Below, one piece after another: positions 37,536 through 46,264 of a stretch of DNA of 64,000 bases. Numbering within the stretch: position 1 is the first letter of the stretch; each line of letters opens with the position of its first letter. The notes beneath the pieces were generated by a model, which was not told the DNA's origin, ran no database searches, and saw nothing but the letters and a program-made list of their open reading frames with translations. The translations under genes were made by a program, and so were the position numbers. Source of the stretch: Photobacterium sp. GJ3 (GTDB taxonomy: Bacteria > Pseudomonadota > Gammaproteobacteria > Enterobacterales > Vibrionaceae); the NCBI RefSeq assembly GCF_018199995.1, contig NZ_CP073579.1, positions 1,178,001 through 1,242,000 of the forward strand, in the 5' to 3' direction.

Positions 37536-38139
37536 TTGACACCTCTTTAATTTGTTCCAGCGCTTTCGGTTGTGTTGAACTGAATACTGACCACAACATA
37601 TGAATAGGCCGAACCCGGGAGATAAATTTAAGTTGATGTAGCCCGGCTGCAACCTCAGTTGTCAATGCTAAGTCCACCTGACCTTCGACAACTGCCGCTG
37701 CAGCCGCACTGGTCGATTTCATTTCGACAACCCTCTCGATTTTCATTCCTTCCGGCAGTAGCTCTCTGATTAAAGGGATAGGTGCCGGATGTGAGGCCAC
37801 CACCAAAGGGCGGTCAGCTACTGTGTTCTTTGTCGCCAGACCATACATAGGCGTATCAAAAAGAAATGAGCCTAATAATGTCAGTTTTGGATCCATATAA
37901 AAGTCGTTTACTTGCGAATAAGCATTCGCAACAATCAGCAAACCATCTTCTTTATGAAGGTTATCTCTTGCTTCCTCATATGTGTTCTTTAAAAAGATCG
38001 AGTGGTCGCTTTCCGAATAACGGCTTTTCATCCAGTTACTAAAATGGTGAGAGGCATATTCACTACTCGTCCCCTTCGGACCAAGTGTAAAGATAGGGAA
38101 ATTGACCGCATTATTCAGAGAAATATCTAAGAAATGCAT
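37528..38139 (-). CDS. BacA-like prephenate decarboxylase
   Basis: 203-residue single-domain relative of prephenate dehydratase that closely follows BacA of bacilysin: TLGPKGTSSEYASHHF near residue 18, DFYMDPKLTLLG, FDTPMYGLA, VASHPAPIPLIREL, DLALTTEVA, and IHMLWSVFSS at the C-terminal end. True dehydratases carry Asn-x-Thr-Arg-Phe there; its absence, and the lack of an ACT domain, are hallmarks of the non-aromatising decarboxylases (BacA, SalX, AerD, Plu3043). The reaction is decarboxylation of prephenate to a dihydro-hydroxyphenylpyruvate without aromatisation. It lies between the aminotransferase (26 bp upstream) and the AhpD-like gene (8-bp overlap). The function call rests on motif comparison from memory. 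Confidence 0.85.
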   Translation of the reverse strand: MHFLDISLNNAVNFPIFTLGPKGTSSEYASHHFSNWMKSRYSESDHSIFLKNTYEEARDNLHKEDGLLIVANAYSQVNDFYMDPKLTLLGSFLFDTPMYGLATKNTVADRPLVVASHPAPIPLIRELLPEGMKIERVVEMKSTSAAAAAVVEGQVDLALTTEVAAGLHQLKFISRVRPIHMLWSVFSSTQPKALEQIKEVSND

Positions 38140-38165
38140 ATTTATTACCTTATCTATATAGAATA

Positions 38166-39137
38166 TTAAATATCACGAGAGCCTACCGCTGTAAGCCAAT
38201 GACCAACATCATTCATCTCACCTCTGACCGCCTTCATATAAAGTGATTTCAGTTTTAAGGTTAAGCTGCATTCCTGGTCACTGTTCAATTCGTACTGATC
38301 AATTTTTCTCACGGGCGTTATTTCCCTTCCTGTACCAGTGAGAAAACATTCATCCGCAGCGTACAACTCAGAAGGTAAAATATCCCGCTCTTCAATGTCA
38401 CAATTTAAATAAGTACCAGCCAGTTGAATCACTGTATTCCGGGTGATGCCATCCAGAATATGAGCATGCAGCGGCGGTGTAATCAACCGTTCATTTTTTA
38501 CCATAAAAATATTCGATGTTGTCGCTTCCGAGACACACCCATGAATATTTAACATGATGGCATCATCATGCCCCCCATTCATTGCGGCCTCCATCGCTAA
38601 TGCCGAATTCACATAGCTGCCAGTAATCTTTGCGCGAACAGGCATCGCTGTATCCGGCACCCGCCGCCACGCCGAAACGGAGCAGGAAATTCCCTGAACC
38701 GATTGCCGGGAAGGCATATTCAGGCTGTTTACTGAAAACCCGGTACTTATACCTGAAAGTTTCACTCCAAACCCCATCTTCGGTAGCAAGTTTTTCTTAA
38801 ATGCAACCGGACGTATATAACAATCCTGATTTGCCTCATTCTTCACCAGAAGTTCAAGAATGCTGTTTTCTATCGCCTGCCGGGACGGCAAATCATGAAT
38901 CATCAGTAACCGGGCTGAATTCAAAAGCCGCTCAACATGATCGCCCAACCTGAAAACATTCAGTTGTCCGCTGCGGTTGTCACGGTACGCCCTGATACCT
39001 TCAAAAACAGCTGTCCCATAATTGAAAGCCTGCGTCGTGACTGATATGGAAGCCTCTTCAGCAGAAACCATGTTTCCATCCATCCAGACCCATTGATGAT
39101 GCGCAGAAACTGTTTCTTGTTCCAACTGAGCTGTCAT
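38166..39137 (-). CDS. Class IV (IlvE/branched-chain-type) PLP aminotransferase
   Basis: 323 residues. IlvE-like fold IV: MDGNMVSAEEASISVTTQAF and YGTAVFEGIRAY at the N-terminus, PLP lysine in RAKITGSYVNSALA (about residue 175), EATTSNIFMV and LTGTGREITPV towards the end. Its ATG overlaps the stop of the PaaK-like gene by one base (TAATG). In this operon it could transaminate the 2-keto acid made by the BacA-like enzyme to a non-protein amino acid; housekeeping branched-chain transamination is less likely in this setting. Confidence 0.9.
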   Translation of the reverse strand: MTAQLEQETVSAHHQWVWMDGNMVSAEEASISVTTQAFNYGTAVFEGIRAYRDNRSGQLNVFRLGDHVERLLNSARLLMIHDLPSRQAIENSILELLVKNEANQDCYIRPVAFKKNLLPKMGFGVKLSGISTGFSVNSLNMPSRQSVQGISCSVSAWRRVPDTAMPVRAKITGSYVNSALAMEAAMNGGHDDAIMLNIHGCVSEATTSNIFMVKNERLITPPLHAHILDGITRNTVIQLAGTYLNCDIEERDILPSELYAADECFLTGTGREITPVRKIDQYELNSDQECSLTLKLKSLYMKAVRGEMNDVGHWLTAVGSRDI

Positions 39138-40546
39138 TATTCGAATCCCCGGTTGAGCAACGCCAGAGCCGCATTCCGATCATCGTTGTCACCATCCGGC
39201 CTCAGGTCATGCAATCTGGCAGCTTTCCAGCTCACCATGGCTGACGTACCTGTAAGTGCACTGGTTTTGCCAATCTCTATCTGAATCTGCACCCCGTTCA
39301 GTTTTTCCTGCATATGCCGGCGGACTGGATTGAGTATTGTCGAAGCCTGCACTGCATCATCCAGCAGTTCCACTGTGACATGAAGCATATCTTTCCCGTC
39401 TTCACGGGTAATCCTGATTGCATAGTCCAGACAGCCTGAAAGCTGATCCAACAAGGCTGATTCAATATCCCAGGCACAATATTGAATGCCATCTAACAGC
39501 AACACATCTCTTACCCGGCCAATCGGAATGATTTTTAAAGCACCATTTGGCTGAGGTATTGCCCGTACCATATCTCCGGTACGATAGCGGATAAGTGGCT
39601 TTTGACCCTGATACAGATTTGTGATGACTAACTCACCGATCACAGAGGTTCCGGTAAGTGGTATCGGTTTGTCAGTTTCCGGATGAATCACTTCATAAAA
39701 GTTATTAAGAGGTACCGTGCAGAGCTCACTTTCTTGATTACAGACAGCCAGAATTGAAGATTCCTGCGAGGCATACATACAGTTATAAATCTTTGCACCC
39801 CAGACTTCACCGATATTTCGCAACAAGGCAGGCGTAGTTAATTCACCTAAAGTCAAAATCAGGCGAACACTGGTGTCTGCAGGAGAAATACCTGCATCTC
39901 TCATATATCTGGCCAGATTTATAGCAACTGCCGGTGTACAGACTAATGCCGTCAGTTGAAGTTCACTGATCAGCTTCATCACTCTTTCCATACCAACAAC
40001 CGGTGAACGAGGCCACATTTTCACCACACTGTGGCCAAGACTTCGCATAACATCTTCAAAGGTATCTCCGGTTGAGTGAAGCTCTGTCGGCCCCATCACA
40101 CCCACAATATGATGCTCGCCATGCTGCCGGAAAATCTCTTTGTAACGGATAATTAAGGGGGTGTTGTTATGAATTGAATCAATTTCATTTCTCGGGCATG
40201 GCGTCGGAGAACCTGTCGTCCCGGTGGTTTCATAATAAACCCAGCTTCGATACAGCGGTGCCGAAGCCATAGCTGCGCCTTGTTCACGAAGATCCTGCTT
40301 CGTCGTAAAGGGTAACCGCTGGATGGCTTCAAGCGCCATCTGATGAATATCCGTTTCCGTCAGCCCGGAAAGGTGCTTTTTATAAAAAGGGGAATAATTG
40401 GTTACATAGCCTAGTACATGCTTCAGTTGAGAAAGCTGCTGCGCATTTAATTGTTCAGCTGAAAGATCATTATTTTCAAACCGCTGATGAAGCTGAAACA
40501 CATCCCGGGCTTGATTCATTAAATCATCTTTAAAAATCGCGTACAT
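39137..40546 (-). CDS. PaaK-like adenylate-forming enzyme (phenylacetate-CoA ligase family)
   Basis: 469-residue ANL-superfamily enzyme that activates a carboxylate as an acyl-AMP. P-loop YYETTGTTGSPTP at about residue 105; CMYASQESS (A5-like) at about 255; LIRYRTGDMV (A7/A8-like) at about 320; RVRDVLLLDGIQ after it. PaaK members handle arylacetates, but relatives act on amino or hydroxy acids in natural-product clusters. No free-standing carrier protein lies nearby, so the acceptor (CoA, amine or other) is open. It reads directly into the aminotransferase. Confidence 0.88.
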   Translation of the reverse strand: MYAIFKDDLMNQARDVFQLHQRFENNDLSAEQLNAQQLSQLKHVLGYVTNYSPFYKKHLSGLTETDIHQMALEAIQRLPFTTKQDLREQGAAMASAPLYRSWVYYETTGTTGSPTPCPRNEIDSIHNNTPLIIRYKEIFRQHGEHHIVGVMGPTELHSTGDTFEDVMRSLGHSVVKMWPRSPVVGMERVMKLISELQLTALVCTPAVAINLARYMRDAGISPADTSVRLILTLGELTTPALLRNIGEVWGAKIYNCMYASQESSILAVCNQESELCTVPLNNFYEVIHPETDKPIPLTGTSVIGELVITNLYQGQKPLIRYRTGDMVRAIPQPNGALKIIPIGRVRDVLLLDGIQYCAWDIESALLDQLSGCLDYAIRITREDGKDMLHVTVELLDDAVQASTILNPVRRHMQEKLNGVQIQIEIGKTSALTGTSAMVSWKAARLHDLRPDGDNDDRNAALALLNRGFE

Positions 40547-40589
40547 ATCGGCTTCTCATTAATATTGAGGGAAAAAGGAAATCATTCCA

Positions 40590-41012
40590 TTATGTAAAGA
40601 GTGACAGGTTTCCAGTCAGTTTCTGAATTTTCTTTCGTGGGCCAATCAAACCAATAGCAACCAATTCTATGTTTTCACTATTTACACTTGAAATTCTCTC
40701 ACCATATTCATCATACGTTTTACAGGATTGAGCTAAGGAACTGAACGGCATGACATAAATATCCTCATCCTTTTCACCAATCTGATGCAACTCATGCAGG
40801 TAATAACCTCTGGCTTTCAAAATTGGCAACGGAGTATAAATGACGCCCGGGTAAGAGAAATCATTAATACTTTTCATATCCGGACCAACTAGGTTTTTTA
40901 TGTTTTTTCCAAAGCTAATCCCAATCACACTGGCCGCATTGACCGCAAGACCAGTTGGTAAGTCATTATCAATAACAATCGTGCATTTATGTTTGCTTGC
41001 ATCAAATTCCAT
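40590..41012 (-). CDS. DUF2000 family protein
   Basis: 140 residues matching DUF2000: KCTIVIDNDLPTGLAVNAAS near the start, then SIGISFGKNIKNLVGPD-like text, PLPILKARGYYLHEL, SSLAQSCKTYDEY and IGLIGPRKKIQKLTG at the end. The family has a peptidyl-tRNA-hydrolase-like fold and no firmly known function. It sits two bp after the Dabb gene and 43 bp before the PaaK-like gene, in the middle of the operon. It may have a pathway role rather than a tRNA role. Confidence 0.75.
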   Translation of the reverse strand: MEFDASKHKCTIVIDNDLPTGLAVNAASVIGISFGKNIKNLVGPDMKSINDFSYPGVIYTPLPILKARGYYLHELHQIGEKDEDIYVMPFSSLAQSCKTYDEYGERISSVNSENIELVAIGLIGPRKKIQKLTGNLSLFT

Positions 41013-41014
41013 CT

Positions 41015-41389
41015 TCAGGCCTCAATTAAGTCAGATTTTTCAAGAAACATTGATTTCAACAATTCAAAATCGCCGATAGCAAGTGAGTAACTGCTCGTTA
41101 AGTCAATGTCGACAACATGCCAGTCCGCAAGTGCTTTCCACTTCGCCACACCAATTTGATGATCAGGATGTTGAATATACTCCGCCAGCGTTTCCTGATT
41201 ATCAAAAAGCCCGATAACCACAAAATCCGCTGCAATGGAACGGTTAGAAATGTTTCTGCCGCAAACCCAGGCCCGAATTTGTGGAATATGGGCTGGATGG
41301 TTTCTGGTTGCCTGCTCTGCTTCTATAGCTTCTATCGATGCCCATGACCACGGGCTTCTGAAGTTGAACGTAACGATATGTAAAATCAT
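41015..41389 (-). CDS. Dabb (dimeric alpha/beta barrel) domain protein
   Basis: 124 residues and first gene of the minus-strand operon. MILHIVTFNF start, GRNISNRSIAADFVVIGLFD, and the typical HPDHQIGVAKWKALADWHVVDID segment of the stress-responsive A/B barrel family. Members are small ferredoxin-like dimers; some are cyclases or aldolases in polyketide and aromatic pathways, many are uncharacterised. Its promoter must lie in the 200-bp gap shared with the divergent Lrp-type regulator. Confidence 0.78.
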   Translation of the reverse strand: MILHIVTFNFRSPWSWASIEAIEAEQATRNHPAHIPQIRAWVCGRNISNRSIAADFVVIGLFDNQETLAEYIQHPDHQIGVAKWKALADWHVVDIDLTSSYSLAIGDFELLKSMFLEKSDLIEA

Positions 41390-41461
41390 AGTTTTCCTAG
41401 CTCGTTATTTGTGTAATGCCAATATTCATCACCTTCTGGCAATGTCATTGATAATTATTCA

Positions 41462-41476
41462 TTCGCACAGTGTGAA
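41462..41476. promoter_or_regulatory. Candidate operator between Lrp-type gene and biosynthetic operon
   Basis: TTCGCACAGTGTGAA is a near-perfect palindrome (two of 15 positions break symmetry) in the 200-bp divergent gap. Lrp/AsnC proteins bind short imperfect palindromes and commonly control the neighbouring divergent operon and themselves. Confidence 0.4.
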
Positions 41477-41589
41477 ATAGTATGCATCATCCCCTATGAA
41501 AATTGTTACCTATATTGCTTGAATTTAAGGCTGAAAAAGGTAGAGTCTTTCTTAAAGCCAACCATTTTAGAAAGAAATTGACCAACTCA

Positions 41590-42069
41590 ATGCTGAATCA
41601 GATAGATATTAAGATCCTGACTCTTTTGCAAGATGATGCACGTATCACCAATCAGTCGCTGGCAGATAAAATCGGTCTGTCGTCTTCCCCCTGCTGGCGT
41701 AAAGTCCGTAAGCTGGAAGACGATGACATTATTCAGGGATACAGGGCTGTTCTGGACCGGAGGAAGATTGGCCTGGGCGTGATGGTATTCGTTCGGGTGG
41801 CCATTGACAGTCACAGCGAATCGGAAGCCAGAAAGTTTGAGGAAGAAGTGACAGCACTTGAAGACGTTGTTGCCTGTTACAGCATAGGCGGTGATGCCGA
41901 CTTTCTGATTCAGGTTGTTTCCCGCGATCTCGATTCCTATGCCGATTTCGCGATGTCAACCATACGGCGCTTACCTGGCATTAAAGAAATGCAGAGTATG
42001 TTTGTGCTGAAAGAGATTAAGCCGTTCACCGCATTTCCAATTAAAAATTCAAAAAAAGCAAAAGGATAG
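41590..42069 (+). CDS. Lrp/AsnC-family transcriptional regulator
   Basis: 159 residues from ATG 41590, which begins MLNQIDIKILTLLQDDARIT as in the family; the longer frame from 41503 adds 29 atypical residues. Helix-turn-helix NQSLADKIGLSSSPCWRKVRKLE at about residues 20-45, followed by an amino-acid-binding RAM domain (VACYSIGGDADFLIQVVSRD). It is divergent from the BacA/aminotransferase/LysE operon, and Lrp-type proteins often regulate LysE-type exporters in response to amino acids. That pairing is strong circumstantial support for an amino-acid product. Confidence 0.9.
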   Translation: MLNQIDIKILTLLQDDARITNQSLADKIGLSSSPCWRKVRKLEDDDIIQGYRAVLDRRKIGLGVMVFVRVAIDSHSESEARKFEEEVTALEDVVACYSIGGDADFLIQVVSRDLDSYADFAMSTIRRLPGIKEMQSMFVLKEIKPFTAFPIKNSKKAKG

Positions 42070-42306
42070 ACGCAGTTGACCTGTCGGTTTTCGTTTCTGG
42101 CCTCTTTTTTCGCTCAATAGACGGGAACAACAGAGGAATTTTTGAAGTGAGCCGCAAAAACATCTGAACCAAATAGAAATCAAGTTGCATATCATTCATT
42201 GTTCTCAGTGTTTCTCGTTCATTGTTCTTTATTTTCTATAAAGTTTCCAATAACGCTCTGGTAAATTGAAATTTAATCAAAATAATCCACTGAAATGGGG
42301 TGATAA

Positions 42307-42570
42307 ATGGAAATCTTGCTCTCTCTGTTCTTTTCGGCTTATCTGGTCCTTGGCATGGCGGCAACACTATATGCCATCGGTTTCTTTTTTGTCTCCGGTT
42401 TAACCCTCTTCGATCAGGGTAAAAAACGACCGATGCCATTTCGCTTTCAGTGCAGCTATGTCTTTGTCATGCTCCTAATGATGCCAGTGTTTTATCTGAT
42501 CTTTATCCAAGAGATTCTGTCACTGCCGCGCCACTATCAGGCACAAAAACACACAGCAACAAAATCGTAA
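42307..42570 (+). CDS. Small two-segment inner-membrane protein
   Basis: 87 residues with GGGGTG a few bases before the ATG. Two hydrophobic helices: SLFFSAYLVLGMAATLYAIG with a following FFFVSG, and YVFVMLLMMPVFYLIFI. A positively charged loop (GKKRP) lies between them and a basic tail follows. No family recognised. Convergent with rbsR, with a terminator-like hairpin between. Likely real because of the ribosome site and clean membrane topology. Confidence 0.55.
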   Translation: MEILLSLFFSAYLVLGMAATLYAIGFFFVSGLTLFDQGKKRPMPFRFQCSYVFVMLLMMPVFYLIFIQEILSLPRHYQAQKHTATKS

Positions 42571-42575
42571 ATATC

Positions 42576-42604
42576 ATCGGGCTGATATTATCATTCAGCC
42601 TGAT
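42576..42604. terminator. Hairpin between small membrane gene and rbsR
   Basis: ATCGGGCTGA pairs with TCAGCCTGAT (10 bp, one G-T) around a 9-base loop, between convergent stops. No strong T-run; probably a bidirectional terminator. Confidence 0.5.
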
Positions 42605-42630
42605 TCATCCTGAGCATATTGCAGATGCCG

Positions 42631-43638
42631 TCAGTTTCCGACGCGCCGTACACTTTTTCGTACCACCAGTGTCGGTTCCAACTGTACTACTTGTGGCTCG
42701 GTGATCTCTTTATTGATGCGTTTGAGCAAAGTCTCGACAGCCGCCTGCCCTAAGCGGTATTTCGGCTGATGAATGGTGGTCAGGGATGGGGTCATAAATT
42801 TTGCGATATGGATATCATCGTACCCGATGAGGGAGAGATCCTCCGGGATCCGAATCCCTTTTTCATTCGCGGCATTAATGACCCCCATCGCCATCATATC
42901 GTTACACGCAAAAATAACACTGGGCAATGAACCACTGGCAAAAATCTTGTTGAAAGCATGGTAACCGCCTTCACATTCAAAATCAGACTCCACAATCCAA
43001 TCATGCTGAACCACCAGTCCGGCTTCACTCAGCGCATGCTTAAAACCTTCATAACGGATCTGCGCCTGATGTTTTATCAATGGTCCGGTAATACAGCCGA
43101 TCTCCTGGTGTCCGCAATCAATCAGATAGCGGGCGGCCAGGTAACCGCCCTGGTAAGAGTTGTCCTGAATTTTATCACTGACAAAGGACATTGGTCCCCA
43201 GTCCATCACCACCACAGGAATATCCGGATAGCGCTCAAAAACGTCTATCTGCTCACCTTCCAGTGTCGAACACATTAACAGGAGTCCATCAACCCGCTTT
43301 TGCAGCAGTGTATCGATAGAAGCCTTCATGCGCTCACTGTCCCCTTCGGTGTTACAGAGGATCAGGTTGTACCCTTTCTGATAACAGCTGCGTTCCACCC
43401 CTTTGACCACTTCACCGAAGAATGGGTTGGTTGAGGTCGTCACCAACATGCCGATGGTTTGGGTGCGATTGACTTTGAGGCTGCGGGCCAGTGCGGACGG
43501 GGCATAGTTCAGCTCTTTCGCTGCCCGGTTCACCCGCGCTGCAATTTCCTCACTGACAAAGCGGGATTTGTTGATCACATGGCTCACGGTAGAAGTCGAC
43601 ACCCCTGCCAGTCTCGCAATATCTTTCATCGTGGCCAT
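42631..43638 (-). CDS. rbsR: LacI-family ribose operon repressor RbsR-like
   Basis: 335 residues. N-terminal LacI helix-turn-helix MATMKDIARLAGVSTSTVSHVINKS-type start and hinge helix NYAPSALARSLKVNRT, then a periplasmic-binding-protein-like sugar domain (VVVMDWGPM, DDIHIAKFMTPSLTTI). The sequence pattern and the location 15 bp after rbsK point to RbsR, which represses ribose uptake genes. The rbsDACB transport genes are not in this window. Confidence 0.88.
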   Translation of the reverse strand: MATMKDIARLAGVSTSTVSHVINKSRFVSEEIAARVNRAAKELNYAPSALARSLKVNRTQTIGMLVTTSTNPFFGEVVKGVERSCYQKGYNLILCNTEGDSERMKASIDTLLQKRVDGLLLMCSTLEGEQIDVFERYPDIPVVVMDWGPMSFVSDKIQDNSYQGGYLAARYLIDCGHQEIGCITGPLIKHQAQIRYEGFKHALSEAGLVVQHDWIVESDFECEGGYHAFNKIFASGSLPSVIFACNDMMAMGVINAANEKGIRIPEDLSLIGYDDIHIAKFMTPSLTTIHQPKYRLGQAAVETLLKRINKEITEPQVVQLEPTLVVRKSVRRVGN

Positions 43639-43653
43639 GTCATGTTCCTGTAT

Positions 43654-44587
43654 TTAATCGACGACCGCAAAACGCTCCGCCAGAAAAGCATCCACCTCTG
43701 CATGCGTTGGAATCGATGTCTGCGCACCAAAACGCGTCACAGAAATCGCGGCAGCAGCGTGTGCAAAACGAATGGCTGATTCTAAAGACATTTCTTCCAG
43801 TAAACCAGTCACCAACGCGCCGTTAAAGGTATCACCTGCCGCCGTAGTATCCACCGCATCCACTGTGTAACCGGGAATCAGCTGGCCCCGGCCATTCTGA
43901 CTCAGCCAGACGCCTTTCGCACCAAGCGTAATTAGCACAATTTCGATGCCCTTGCGGTGCAATTCGTCCGCCGCAAGCTGAGCAGACGCATTGTCTGTGA
44001 CCGGAATCCCTGTCAGCACTTCAGCTTCAGTTTCATTCGGCGTAATCACATCGATGCACGACAGCAAGCTGTCCGGCAATGCACGCGCCGGCGCCGGATT
44101 GAGAATCACGTTGGTCTCGTGTGCTTTCGCAACCTGTGCCGCTTTTTCGATCCCGTCCAGCGGTGTCTCCAGTTGCATCAGCAGAAACCGGGCTTCACGA
44201 ATCCGCGCCAGATCCGGTTCGATCCGCTCAGCCGTCAGATAATCATTCGCTTCCGCAAAGAGGCAAATTGTATTTTCACCACTGTCCGACACCTGAATCA
44301 TGGCGATGCCGGTCGGGCAGTTGGGCTGCATTTTCACACCTGAGATATTGATACCATCGTGCTTGAAGCTTTCCCGGATATGAATGCCGAATGCATCATC
44401 GCCGACACAGGCAATAAAGCCGATATCCGCATTCAGCCGTGCTGCCGCAACCGCCTGATTGGCGCCTTTGCCACCGGGAATGACCTGATAGTCACGACCA
44501 TGCAGGGTTTCGCCCGGGCGGGGAAATGCGGGCACACGCAGAACATGCGTCCGCATTCACACTGCCTAAAACCACTAATTTATTCAT
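43654..44587 (-). pseudogene. rbsK: Ribokinase RbsK with N-terminal frameshift
   Basis: PfkB-family ribokinase phosphorylating ribose. From ATG 44587 the frame gives MNKLVVLGSVNAD, the expected RbsK start, but then shifts. The rest (HVLRVPAFPRPGETLHGRDY, IPGGKGANQAVAAAR, AAGDTFNGALV anion-hole motif) is in another frame, open from an ATG at 44556. One extra G in GGACGCATG near 44550 accounts for it. If translation began at 44556, the protein would miss the first strand with the ribose-contacting Asn-Ala-Asp. Either a sequencing error or a damaged gene; downstream sequence is fully conserved, favouring error or a recent event. Confidence 0.75.
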
Positions 44588-44633
44588 CACGTTATCCTGG
44601 CCAATATTCATCCACTAAAACTCTTGTATTGTC

Positions 44634-46240
44634 CCTCCCCCTTTTCAAGGGGGAGGCTAGGAGGGGATTACAAGACACACCTGCCAAATCTGTGCACGCT
44701 TTACGAACCCCACCCTCGCCCTCCCCTTGCCAAGGGGAGGGAATATTCAGTGCTTGCAACAAACTCGGACTGTTCCTCCCCCTTTTCAAGGGGAAGGCTA
44801 GGTGGGGGTTACAAGGCACACCTGCCAAATCTGCGCGCGCTTCACGAACCCCACCCTGACCCTCCCTTGCCAAGGGGAGGGAATACTCAGTACTTGCAAC
44901 AAACGCTGTACTGTCCCTCCCCCTTTTCAAGGGGGAGGCTAGGAGGGGGTTACAAGGCACACCTGCCAAATCTGCGCACGCTTTACGAACCCCACCCTCG
45001 CCCTCCCCTTACCAAGGGGAGGGAATATTCAGTGCTTACAACAAACGCTGCACTGTTCCTCCCCCTTTTCAAGGGGGAGGCTAGGAGGGGGTTACAAGGC
45101 ACACCTGCCAAACCTGCGCGCTTCACGAACCCCACCCTCACCCTCCCCTTGCCAAGGGGAGGGAATCGTCGTACTCGCAACAAACTCGTGCAGTCCCTCC
45201 CCCTTTTCAAGGGGGAGGCTAGGTGGGGGTTACTGTGCACACCTGCCAAATCTGCGCACGCTTTACGAACCCCACCCTCGCCCTCCCCTTACCAAGGGGA
45301 GGGAATATTCAGTGCTTACAACAAACGCTGCACTGTTCCTCCCCCTTTCAAGGGGGAGGCTAGGAGGGGGTTACAAGGCACACCTGCCAAACCTGCGCGC
45401 GCTTCACGAACCCCACCCTCACCCTCCCCATACCAAGGGGAGGGAATATTCAGTACTTGCAACAAACGCTGTACTATCCCTCCCCCTTTTCAAGGGGGAG
45501 GCTAGGTGGGGGTTACTGTGCACACCTGCCAAATCTGCGCACGCTTTACGAACCCCACCCTCACCCTCCCCATACCAAGGGGAGGGAATGTTCAGTACTT
45601 GCAACAAACACTGTATTGTCCCTCCCCCTTTTCAAGGGGGAGGCCAGGAGGGGTTACAAGGCACACCTGCCAAACCTGCGCGCGCTTCACGAACCCCACC
45701 CTAGCCCTCCCCATACCAAGGTGAGGGAATATTCAGTGCTTGCAACAAACTCGGACTGTTCCTCCCCCTTTTCAAGAGGGAAGCTAGGTGGGGGTTACCA
45801 AACACCAGCGCCCATTCAAAATCCACGCGCGCTTCACGGACCCCACCCTCACCCTCACCCTGCCAAGGGGAGGGAATACTCAGTACTTGCAACAAACGCT
45901 GTACTGTCCCTCCCCCTTTTCAAGGGGGAGGCTAGGAGGGGGTTACAAGGCACACCTGCCAAATCTGCGCACGCTTTACGAACCCCACCCTCGCCCTCCC
46001 CTTGCCAAGGGAGGGGATCATCGTGCCGCAGCAAAGTCGGACAGTTCCTTTCCCTTTTTCAAGAGTGAGGCTGGGTGGGGGTTACTGTGTACACCTGCCA
46101 AACCTGCGCGCGCTTCACGAACCCCACCCTAACCCTCCCCTTGCCAAGGGGAGGGAATCGTCGTACTCACAACAAACTCAGGCAGTTCCTCCCCCTTTTC
46201 AAGGGGAGGTTAGGAGGGGGTTACAAGGCACAAATGTTCG
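44634..46240. repeat. Tandem array of 12 ~141-bp units, each a pair of REP-like hairpins
   Basis: Unit starts are at 44634, 44775, 44916, 45058, 45196, 45338, 45479, 45621, 45761, 45909, 46047 and 46188. Each unit has a palindrome of the CCTCCCCC-TTTTCA-AGGGGGAGG kind, then GGGGGTTAC, a spacer with CACACCTGCCAAATCTGCG, then ACCCCACCC leading to a second, inverted hairpin CCCTCCCCTTGCC/AAGGGGAGGG, and a second spacer ending in AACAAACGC. The unit length is mostly a multiple of three, so long open frames appear on both strands; I consider them non-coding. Unit 11 is degenerate. The array lies between the rbsK start and the Lon-like stop. Confidence 0.9.
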
Positions 46241-46264
46241 AGCTCGTGCCCGACACAGAAATGA

